Assembly: GCA_030456405.1 (NCBI GenBank)
Contig: JAKDNQ010000163.1
Span: 1 to 5,474, forward strand
Length of the DNA: 5,474 nt
Origin: Nitrospira sp.
Lineage (GTDB): Bacteria > Nitrospirota > Nitrospiria > Nitrospirales > Nitrospiraceae
Reading direction: 5' to 3'
Part shown: piece by piece, positions 1 through 5,474 of the stretch
Position numbering within the stretch: the stretch's first letter is position 1
Layout of the letters: each line of letters opens with the position of its first letter
Made by a program: the position numbers and the translations under genes
The notes under the pieces: generated by a model
Databases searched by the model: none
What the model was told of the DNA's origin: nothing
The model's input: the letters and a program-made list of their open reading frames with translations, nothing else

Positions 1-124
1 GGTTGTATGGTGTCCTAGCGTCTTCTGCCTCTAGCATCTTAATGAGCATGTTATACCGAGGAGCATGCGGAGGAGCTCTTGGTTGTTCCCTCATCACTGC
101 CACCATGTGCTCACACTTGTTCAC
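1..124 (-). other. left-edge stretch, weak open frame running off the window
   Basis: Following the receiver-like remnant, one minus-strand frame is open from GTG 122-124, overlapping that remnant's stop, through to the window edge (41 codons, including HMVAVMREQPRAPPHAPRYN). No good ribosome site precedes it and I recognise no family. A plus-strand frame is also open across most of this stretch, so openness alone is weak evidence. By count, G+C over 1-130 is about 50%, lower than the operon to the right. It may be the start of another gene, an unrelated junction, or non-coding sequence. Confidence 0.15.
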
Positions 125-355
125 ATATGGACTGATTGTTGAATCGCATGGTCCAGGAATTCCAAGAGCATCGTGAATTCATTGCCTTTGCGAACCCACG
201 CAAACGCTCCCCGCTCAACCGCCTCGTGCACCATGTCATCTTGTTCTCCTGAGAAGAACAGGACCGGAATTCCCGGCCAATCACGCCCCCCGCAGGAACG
301 CCCGTAGAATCTGCACTCCCTCGCCTTCGGTCCCGCCGATCACGAGAATGCTCAT
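121..355 (-). pseudogene. short response-regulator receiver-like protein, frameshifted and internally incomplete
   Basis: From ATG 353-355 the first frame reads MSILVIGGTEGEGVQILRAF and LRGA before TGA at 281-283. The next frame continues DWPGIPVLFFSGEQDDMVHE, AVERGAFAWVRKGNEF and LLEFLDHAIQQ to a stop at 121-123. Removing one base from the C6 run at 286-291 joins them as FLRGRDWPGIPVLFF, giving about 77 residues. PVLFFSG, EAVERGAFAWVRKG and the final helix match strand 4, helix 4, strand 5 with its conserved lysine, and helix 5 of a CheY-like receiver. The start ILVIGG...QILRAFL resembles strand 1-helix 1, but with glycines where the acidic pair should be. The middle of the fold with the phosphorylated aspartate is absent. 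Alternatively the N-terminal part is strand 3-helix 3 with Asp replaced by Gly. Either way a phosphorylatable receiver is not encoded. The gene may be a decayed regulator or a small atypical receiver with a sequencing indel. Confidence 0.7.
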
Positions 356-365
356 GGTATCCGGT

Positions 366-371
366 CTCCTT
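366..371 (-). promoter_or_regulatory. Shine-Dalgarno AAGGAG for the receiver-like gene
   Basis: A strong AAGGAG on the minus strand lies ten bases before the ATG at 353-355. It fixes the start of the receiver-like remnant and shows that this N terminus was once a real translation start, 42 bases after the nucleotidyltransferase stop. The spacing suggests both genes were in one transcript. Confidence 0.6.
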
Positions 372-397
372 CGTGACTGAACATACCGATCAGTCCA

Positions 398-1152
398 TCA
401 CCCCACGTACAGGAACGGGCGTGGGTCTTCCGCAGCCGCCGGCCGTTTCCCAAACTTCTCGAGGCCCGACAGGATACGCTCCGGGTTTCCCCAGTCGCTC
501 CAGAGCACATCCGTCATTTCCATGACCGCGAGCCGTTCCGGCGCGCACTGGAGCAGGTGCGAGGAGAAGTTCCGACGCAGTATGACGTCATAGCTCGCGT
601 CGAGGCCCCTCAGTTCTTCGGCGGCATCGATCGCCCCTTTCAGCCGTTCGAAGAGTGACATCATCTCGGGAAAGTTCTTGCAACCCAAGTTCCAGAGTTC
701 CCTTCCTTTGGCTGCAAGTACCATCGTATTCCACAAGCTGCCGATAGCCCTGGCTTCGCGAGCAGCGGCCTCGTCCGGTTTTTCCAGGAACGTCTCCACA
801 GCCTGGACGGGGGCCTTTCCCTATCCAGCCGAGAAATCGTCTCGGCTTGATCCACCCATACTCCAACTCGAGACCGTCCGGTTTGGCTGCGAGTAGGACT
901 GGCCGGCCTCTCAGCCTGTTGCTTCCCCGCACCGCATGCTCCACCGCCGAGAGAAACGGGTCCTCCGGATAGATGAAATGATCCGACGGATAGATCTCCA
1001 CGGTCGCCTGTGGATCACGTGCAAGGATGAAAGTGAGCGGCAGAAAAATACCTGCCGCCGTGTCCATGTTCTTCGGTTGCAACAGCACCATTCCCGCCTG
1101 CTGCCACAGTTCCGCCTCGCGTTTCTTCTCTTAATTCCATCCATCGTTCCAT
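398..1152 (-). pseudogene. sugar-phosphate nucleotidyltransferase (mannose-1-phosphate guanylyltransferase-like), N-truncated and frameshifted
   Basis: Two minus-strand frames together give one protein. The upstream frame (1130 to about 814) carries LLQPKNMDTAAGIFLPL, the family E/QPxNxxTA block; VEIYPSDHFI, matching the PxDH metal/sugar-site motif; and LELEYGWIKP, like the YGYI block. The downstream frame (about 808 to the stop at 398-400) carries VETFLEKPDEAA (the EKP motif), SLWNTMVLAA (like xLWNSG) and WSDWGNPERI near the C terminus. The join lies in a run of five G at 809-813: with four, the reading is continuous as GPVQAVETFLEKP. Intact members make NDP-sugars such as GDP-mannose for polysaccharide synthesis. 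Their N-terminal GGxGTRL nucleotide-binding loop, expected about 80-100 residues further upstream, is missing; that space holds the intergenic repeats and the kinase relic. An in-frame TAA at 1131-1133 closes the upstream frame. Even with the shift repaired the enzyme should be inactive. Family assignment is firm; the sugar is not. Confidence 0.85.
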
Positions 1153-1158
1153 GACTCA

Positions 1159-1165
1159 CTCTCCC
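1159..1165 (-). promoter_or_regulatory. possible ribosome binding site before ATG 1150-1152
   Basis: Minus-strand GGGAGAG lies six bases before an ATG at 1150-1152. That ATG opens the short reading MERWMELREE, which leads into the nucleotidyltransferase remnant only if one extra base around 1122-1131 is removed. The site may mark the start of a secondarily truncated reading frame, or may be chance. Confidence 0.3.
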
Positions 1166-1203
1166 AGTTGTCGGTTGGCGCGATGTGCTCTTGGCTTCTG
1201 AAC

Positions 1204-1235
1204 GTCACTGTGTCCTTAGCCCTTGGTGTCACTGT
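1204..1235. repeat. direct octamer repeat GTCACTGT, 24 bp apart
   Basis: GTCACTGT occurs at 1204-1211 and again at 1228-1235, with a related GTCACA at 1242-1247. The 24-bp spacing is a little over two helical turns. It lies upstream of the nucleotidyltransferase remnant in transcription order. It could be a remnant operator or chance; no promoter hexamers of good quality are visible near it. Confidence 0.25.
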
Positions 1236-1245
1236 AGCTCCGTCA

Positions 1246-1300
1246 CATGATCGGTTCATGAACGGACCATGAAGAATTCTTCATCATCCTGAGCCTGTCT
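1246..1300. repeat. palindromic intergenic repeat, possibly degenerate dispersed REP/MITE-like element
   Basis: A perfect 16-bp palindrome, ATGAAGAATTCTTCAT, occupies 1269-1284. A second, GTTCATGAAC, lies at 1254-1263. The word CATGA starts at 1246, 1257 and 1268, exactly 11 bp apart. The right flank (1279-1300) reads CTTCATCATCCTGAGCCTGTCT. From memory this resembles one arm of a widespread bacterial dispersed palindrome of the type TTCATCCTGAGCCTGTCGAA, and the left flank resembles its partner arm ending in CATGAACGG. This is therefore more likely an eroded repeat element than an operator, although phased direct words could also bind a regulator. There is no T-tract on either side, so an intrinsic terminator is not supported. 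Confidence 0.45.
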
Positions 1301-1344
1301 TGGGCGCAGGCATCCGTGGTGTGAAATCGCTGAGAGCGGAGAAG

Positions 1345-1557
1345 TTATGCAGGAATCGTCTGGTAAGAGATCGGTAAACGAAGGGTGAAGACCGAGCCTT
1401 TGCTGACGTGGCTTGTCACCGAAATTGTTCCGCCGTGGGCTTCCGCGATTTCATTGACGATGGGCAGCCCGAGTCCGGTTCCACCGGAATCTTTCGCTCG
1501 TGCTCAATCGATCCGATAGAACCGCTCGAAGAGATGGGGAAGATGGGTTTTCTCTCT
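1345..1557 (-). pseudogene. sensor histidine kinase remnant, C-terminal ATPase segment with in-frame stop
   Basis: Translating the minus strand from about 1545 gives HLPHLFERFYRID, then TGA (1504-1506), then [18 protein letters not shown] and [18 protein letters not shown], ending with FTLRLPIS and a stop at 1345-1347. This is the F-box (LFERFYR) and G2-box (DSGGTGLGL) end of an HATPase_c domain, the ATP-binding module of two-component sensor kinases. Only about 65 codons survive: the sensor part, the phospho-acceptor histidine box, the N-box and the G1-box are absent, and the frame is closed by TAA at 1558-1560. In intact kinases an arginine or lysine usually sits where the TGA is (FYRxDxARSxDxGG), so the TGA looks like a CGA-to-TGA change. 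The piece begins about 30-40 bases after the sucB stop, too close for the missing N-terminal part. I infer a non-functional relic. Without an intact copy the kinase subtype cannot be told. Confidence 0.85.
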
Positions 1558-1586
1558 TTATGACAGTGTCCAGCTGCGGCTCATCC

Positions 1587-2840
1587 CTAAATCTCCAGGA
1601 GCATCCGGGCGGGATCTTCGATGCACGCCTTGATGTGCCTGAGGAACGTCACCGCTTCGCGACCGTCCACGATCCGGTGATCGTAGGTGAGGGCGACATA
1701 CATCATGGGCCGAATCACGACCTGCCCATCTTGAGCCACGGGGCGGTCCTGAATCGCGTGGAGCCCGAGGATGCCGCTCTGAGGTGTATTGATAATCGGG
1801 GTCGACAGGAGCGAGCCATACACCCCGCCATTCGAGATCGTAAAGGTGCCCCCATGTAGCTCCTCGAGACTGAGCCGGTTGGCCTGCGCGCGCTGCGCAA
1901 AATCGGCGATGGCGGTCTCGATCTCGGCAAAGCCCAAGCGCTCGGCGTTTCGCAATACCGGCACGACCAGGCCGCGCCCGCTGCCAATGGCGATGCCGAT
2001 GTCGTAGTAGTGACGGTAGACAATGTCGGCGCCGCGGATTTCGGCGTTGAGCCCCGGAATCGCTTTGAGGGCCTCGATGACCGCTTTGACGAAGAAGGAC
2101 ATGAGACCAAGCTTCACCGTGTGGCGTTGCTGGAAAGCTTCCTGATTCGCCTGTCTCAGAGCCGTCACCGACGTCATGTCGATCTCGTTAAAGGTCGTCA
2201 GCAGGGCCGCCGTCTGTTGGGCCAGCACGAGCCGCTCGGCGACCCGGCGCCGGAGTAGGCTCATCGGAACCGCTTCTTCTTCACGCATGCCGAGTATCGG
2301 ACGCGCGGTGGACCTGGGTGACGGCGCGGCTTCCTCTTCAGGGGTTGTCTCGATGGTTTGAGCCGGTTCCGATTGGGACGAACCCTCTTCCGGGCATCGG
2401 AGAATGTCTTCTTTGAGAGCCCTGCCGCCCGGCCCGGTCGGCGTCACGTTCTTGACATCGAGCCCGTTTTCGTCCAGCAGCCGCTGAGCTGCCGGCATCA
2501 TCCGCGTCGTGTCGGGAACCACCGAGGACCGGGGCAGGGGCGCCGGTTGGCCGGCCTGCGCCGAGCCGGGAGAATCGGAGACTATTGCGTCCTTCGGAAC
2601 CGCTGTCTCTTCGAGGTACGCGATCACCTCGCCGACCGTAGCCGTCTCCCCCTCCTTCTTGAGAATCCTGACGAGCACGCCAGTGACGGGAGCGGGCAGG
2701 TCGAGCGAAGTCTTCTCGGTCTCGATCGATACAACGGGATCATCTTGGCGAACGGCATCGCCCGGCGACTTGAGCCAGCGGTCGATCTGGACCTCTGTGA
2801 TCGATTCGCCGATCGTCGGAATCTTCAGTTCAATGGACAT
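1587..2840 (-). CDS. sucB: dihydrolipoyl succinyltransferase, E2 of 2-oxoglutarate dehydrogenase
   Basis: Core E2 subunit that transfers succinyl from its lipoyl group to CoA in the TCA cycle; 417 residues, close to the usual length of about 400-430. Lipoyl domain 1-78 has the lipoylated lysine K43 in [13 protein letters not shown] Pro/Ala/Ser-rich linker (about 80-110) leads to the peripheral-subunit binding domain (about 112-149, with [15 protein letters not shown] and [13 protein letters not shown]). A second acidic linker (about 150-188) precedes the acyltransferase domain (about 190-417), which carries [18 protein letters not shown] (346-363) and the active-site HRIVDG (H388, D392). The pattern [13 protein letters not shown] with the ending [10 protein letters not shown] favours the succinyl over the acetyl enzyme, as does the location directly after sucA. 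An upstream in-frame start near 2888 would add 16 basic residues not seen in the family; I chose ATG 2838-2840, where the lipoyl domain begins. The first 11 bases overlap the end of sucA, consistent with translational coupling. The lpd gene is not seen. Confidence 0.97.
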   Translation of the reverse strand: MSIELKIPTIGESITEVQIDRWLKSPGDAVRQDDPVVSIETEKTSLDLPAPVTGVLVRILKKEGETATVGEVIAYLEETAVPKDAIVSDSPGSAQAGQPAPLPRSSVVPDTTRMMPAAQRLLDENGLDVKNVTPTGPGGRALKEDILRCPEEGSSQSEPAQTIETTPEEEAAPSPRSTARPILGMREEEAVPMSLLRRRVAERLVLAQQTAALLTTFNEIDMTSVTALRQANQEAFQQRHTVKLGLMSFFVKAVIEALKAIPGLNAEIRGADIVYRHYYDIGIAIGSGRGLVVPVLRNAERLGFAEIETAIADFAQRAQANRLSLEELHGGTFTISNGGVYGSLLSTPIINTPQSGILGLHAIQDRPVAQDGQVVIRPMMYVALTYDHRIVDGREAVTFLRHIKACIEDPARMLLEI

Positions 2841-5474
2841 CGAATGCCGCCTTGAGAAGGTTCGCTTGCTCGATCTTATGAAGAGCACTCCAGCCGGTGG
2901 CGGGGCTGGCTGAGGCCGGCCGGCAGACCGCCGAGAAGGGCCACGTGCCTAGGAGCGTGTTGCCGAATCGAGCGAAGAGATACCGCCATGCTCCCATATT
3001 TGCCGGCTCGTCCTGAACCCAGATCACCGGCGTCTTCGAGGAATACGGCGCCAGGGCCTCGCGCATCTCCCGGTCGTACAGAGGATAGAGCTGTTCGAGT
3101 CTCACGATCGCCACGTCATCGCGTTTGAGCTCCTCCCGCATCTTCAGGAGATCATAATAGACCTTGCCGCTACAGAGCAGCACGCGTAGGCACTGCTTCG
3201 GCACAGTGGTCCGATCGAAGAGGATTCGCTGGAAACGGCCTTTATCGAGATCCTCCAGCGCAGACACAGCTTGCGGATGGCGAAGGAGGCTCTTCGGCGC
3301 CATCATGACCAGCGGTTTTCGCCATCGGTGAAGCACTTGTCGCCTCAGGGCGTGGAAGCACTGAGCCGGCGTTGTCGGGTTCACGACTTGGATATTGTCG
3401 TTGACGGCAAGCTCCAGGAAACGCTCCAGCCGGGCGCTCGAATGCTCCGGCCCTTGGCCTTCGTACGCATGGGGAAGCAGAAGTACCAGCCCGCTCAGCC
3501 GGCGCCATTTCTCTTCGGCGCTCACCATGAACTGATCGATGATGACCTGGGCTGCATTGACGAAATCGCCGAATTGCGCCTCCCAGAGAATCAACCCGTC
3601 GGGGCAGTCCAGGCTGTACCCGTATTCGAAGCCGAGCACCCCGGCCTCCGAGAGCGGGCTGTTATAAATCTCCACCGGCGCCTGGTCCGGCGCGACGTGC
3701 TGAAGCGGCACGTGAATCCGACCATCTTCGGTATCATGCAGAATCGCGTGGCGCTGGCTAAACGTCCCACGAGGCGTGTCCTGACCCGATAAGCGGACCC
3801 GGTGACCCTCCGCCGAGAGCGCGGCAAAGGCCAGCGCTTCGGCCGTGGACCAGTCGATGGGACGCGTGCCGGCGGCCATTTCGCGTCGGCGTTCCAGCCA
3901 CTGCGCGATCTTGGGATGAGGATGAAAGCCATCGGGCAGGCGCGTCAGCGCCTCGATCAGCGTAATTAGTCGGCCCGGTTCGTTCCCCGTTCCGACGTCT
4001 TCCTCGTCGTCGCCGAGCCCACCGTAGTAGCCGGTCCAAATCCCGGACGGCTTTTCCCGTAAGGGGACATAGGCATGGTTCCGTGCCTCGGCGAGATCCC
4101 GCTCGAGCTCGCGACGGCGTTCCATCGCGATCCGATCCGCCCCGTCCCGATCCATCTCGCCCAGTTGCAAGAGATGGTCGAGGTAGTACTCGCGGAGCGG
4201 CCGGCGTTTCTCGATCGCCTGGTACATCAGCGGCTGCGTGAAACTCGGCTCGTCCCCTTCGTTGTGGCCGCGACGGCGAAAACAATACATGTCGATCACG
4301 ACATCGCTCTGAAATGTCCGGCGAAAGTCCATGGCGAGCCGTACCACGTGCGCCACCGCTTCGGGATTCTCACCGTTGACGTGGAGAATCGGGATCGGCA
4401 GTATCTTGGCCACGTCGGTCGCGTAGCGCGACGACCGCGCCTCTCCCGGCGGCGTCGTGAAACCGATCTGGTTGTTGATAATCAGATGAAGCGTCCCACC
4501 CGTGCGATATCCCTCGAGCCGGCTCAGATTGAGAGACTCCTGCACGACGCCCTCGCCCACGAACGACGCGTCTCCATGAATATGGAGGCTCATGGCTCGC
4601 GTGCGAGCGTGATCGCCGATCCGGTCTTGCTTTGCCCGCACGCGCCCCAGCGCTACCGGGTTGACGAACTCCAGGTGACTCGGATTGAAGCAGAGGGACA
4701 GGTGCACCGTCCGCCCGGAGGCCGTAATCCAGTCGGTGCTATGTCCCAGGTGATACTTCACATCCCCGCGCCCTTCCCGAAGAAGGTCGACGGGGTCTTC
4801 GAACTCATGGAAGATCTCCCGCGGCCGCTTTCCGAGAATATTCGCCAGGACGTTGAGCCGCCCGCGATGGGCCATGGCCAACACGATCTCTTCCACGCCA
4901 TGCTCACCCGCGGTTTCGATGGCAAGGTCCAACAGCGGGATGACGCTCTCCGCCCCTTCGAGCGAGAAGCTCTTGGCGCCGGGATACTTTTGATGGATGA
5001 ACTCTTCGAAGAGAACGGCGTCGGTCAGCCGTGTGAGAATGCGGAGCTGCTCGTCCCGTTCGAGATAGACAGCGTTCTGTGTCGTTTCCATCCGGTGGCG
5101 AAACCATGCTCGCCGCTCCGGGTCGTCGATGTGCATGAATTGCGCGCCGATGGAACGGCAATAGGCGGCCTGCAGGCGACCTACGATTTCCCGAAGCGGC
5201 AGGATATCCGCTCCGGGAATCCCATGGGTTGAGAATCGGCGGCCCAGGTCGGTCTCCGTGAAGCCATAGAACGCGGGATCGAGTTCGCGATGGACCGGGC
5301 GCAGCATTGCCAGGGGATCGATGGCGGCCGCCAGGTGCCCGCGAGTCAAGTACGCGTGCACGAGCTGAGTGACGCGATCCTGCTCATTAACGAGAGCGTC
5401 TCGCGCAGGAAAACCGGCGTCGGTCTCGGAACGATTTCTGGCAAAGAGTGTGTCCTTGGGCACAGAGCCTGTCT
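2830..5474 (-). CDS. sucA: 2-oxoglutarate dehydrogenase E1 component (5' end beyond window)
   Basis: Thiamine-diphosphate-dependent E1 subunit of the cytoplasmic 2-oxoglutarate dehydrogenase complex; it decarboxylates 2-oxoglutarate and succinylates the lipoyl arm of SucB. Residues are counted from the GTG at 5463. The stretch [13 protein letters not shown] (31-43) and IGAQFMHI (105-112) match the E1o N-terminal region. [16 protein letters not shown] (197-212), NPSHLE (260-265), HGD (296-298) with NN (330-331) as the ThDP/Mg motif, [12 protein letters not shown] (397-408), EAQFGDF (628-634), [15 protein letters not shown] (668-682) and the C-terminal [10 protein letters not shown] (848-857) follow in family order. 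From residue 31 to the stop the length agrees with E. coli SucA, but about 55-60 residues are missing in front. The frame stays open to the right edge and the GTG has no convincing ribosome site, so the true start probably lies outside the window. The stop (2830-2832) falls inside sucB. No internal disruption was seen. Identity is very secure; only the 5' end is uncertain. Confidence 0.97.
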   Translation of the reverse strand, partial: TGSVPKDTLFARNRSETDAGFPARDALVNEQDRVTQLVHAYLTRGHLAAAIDPLAMLRPVHRELDPAFYGFTETDLGRRFSTHGIPGADILPLREIVGRLQAAYCRSIGAQFMHIDDPERRAWFRHRMETTQNAVYLERDEQLRILTRLTDAVLFEEFIHQKYPGAKSFSLEGAESVIPLLDLAIETAGEHGVEEIVLAMAHRGRLNVLANILGKRPREIFHEFEDPVDLLREGRGDVKYHLGHSTDWITASGRTVHLSLCFNPSHLEFVNPVALGRVRAKQDRIGDHARTRAMSLHIHGDASFVGEGVVQESLNLSRLEGYRTGGTLHLIINNQIGFTTPPGEARSSRYATDVAKILPIPILHVNGENPEAVAHVVRLAMDFRRTFQSDVVIDMYCFRRRGHNEGDEPSFTQPLMYQAIEKRRPLREYYLDHLLQLGEMDRDGADRIAMERRRELERDLAEARNHAYVPLREKPSGIWTGYYGGLGDDEEDVGTGNEPGRLITLIEALTRLPDGFHPHPKIAQWLERRREMAAGTRPIDWSTAEALAFAALSAEGHRVRLSGQDTPRGTFSQRHAILHDTEDGRIHVPLQHVAPDQAPVEIYNSPLSEAGVLGFEYGYSLDCPDGLILWEAQFGDFVNAAQVIIDQFMVSAEEKWRRLSGLVLLLPHAYEGQGPEHSSARLERFLELAVNDNIQVVNPTTPAQCFHALRRQVLHRWRKPLVMMAPKSLLRHPQAVSALEDLDKGRFQRILFDRTTVPKQCLRVLLCSGKVYYDLLKMREELKRDDVAIVRLEQLYPLYDREMREALAPYSSKTPVIWVQDEPANMGAWRYLFARFGNTLLGTWPFSAVCRPASASPATGWSALHKIEQANLLKAAFDVH
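2847..2853 (-). promoter_or_regulatory. probable sucB ribosome binding site inside sucA
   Basis: On the minus strand AAGGCGG sits six bases before the ATG at 2840, within the last codons of sucA. It is a modest Shine-Dalgarno match, but it supports the ATG at 2838-2840 over the upstream in-frame start near 2888. Ribosomes terminating on sucA at 2830 would be well placed to re-initiate here. Confidence 0.5.

Noticed and set aside
157..180. Closely spaced GAATTC sites as a cloning scar
   Set aside because: Both sites fall inside the receiver-like frame (NEF and LEF codons) and read naturally there, so a ligation junction is not needed to explain them.
1131..1259. Minus-strand 42-codon frame beginning MNRSCDGATV
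   Set aside because: No ribosome site, no family resemblance, and it ends at the TAA just before the nucleotidyltransferase frame. Most likely chance openness.
1269..1284. Intrinsic terminator
   Set aside because: The palindrome is A+T-rich with no loop and no following T-run on either strand, so a terminator hairpin is not supported.
1500..1859. Plus-strand open frame of 119 codons over the sucB 3' end
   Set aside because: It lies antisense to the conserved acyltransferase domain and the kinase relic and has no recognisable motif.
2358..2913. Plus-strand open frames opposite sucB
   Set aside because: They are shadows of the well-supported sucB and sucA coding frames, with no ribosome site or family motif.
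4075..5232. Long plus-strand open frame (385 codons) opposite sucA
   Set aside because: It is antisense to the conserved sucA coding sequence; high G+C and codon bias keep the opposite frame open. The translation shows no domain pattern.

Overview
All recognisable coding sequence lies on the minus strand, so transcription runs from right to left. The right 70% holds the tail end of a TCA-cycle operon: sucA (2-oxoglutarate dehydrogenase E1, cut by the right window edge) followed by sucB (dihydrolipoyl succinyltransferase E2). The two overlap by 11 bp. Both frames are intact with full motif sets and high G+C (about 60% by eye). The E3 gene (lpd) is not in the window.

Downstream of sucB (positions 1-1586) the picture changes. 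I see no intact gene there, only recognisable pieces of broken ones. They are: (i) the C-terminal end of a sensor histidine kinase ATPase domain with an in-frame TGA (about 1345-1557); (ii) an intergenic stretch (about 1153-1344) holding a 16-bp perfect palindrome, phased CATGA words and a repeated GTCACTGT octamer; (iii) a sugar-phosphate nucleotidyltransferase that lacks its N-terminal nucleotide-binding part and is frameshifted at a G5 run (398-1152); (iv) a very short response-regulator receiver-like protein, frameshifted at a C6 run and lacking the middle of the fold (121-355). The first 120 bases have slightly lower G+C and no recognisable content.

No ribosomal RNA or other marker gene is present, so taxonomy is an inference. 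A G+C-rich free-living bacterium with an oxidative TCA cycle fits. The nucleotidyltransferase and short receiver-protein style reminds me of Nitrospirota-type genomes, but a protein search is needed to settle this.

Functionally, SucA decarboxylates 2-oxoglutarate and passes the succinyl group to the lipoyl arm of SucB, giving succinyl-CoA. The overlap suggests translational coupling of the two subunits. The left part looks like an eroding island of regulatory and cell-surface sugar genes. I found no evidence for a new biological system. The most informative signal is the clustered gene decay, with recurring one-base expansions, next to a well-preserved operon.
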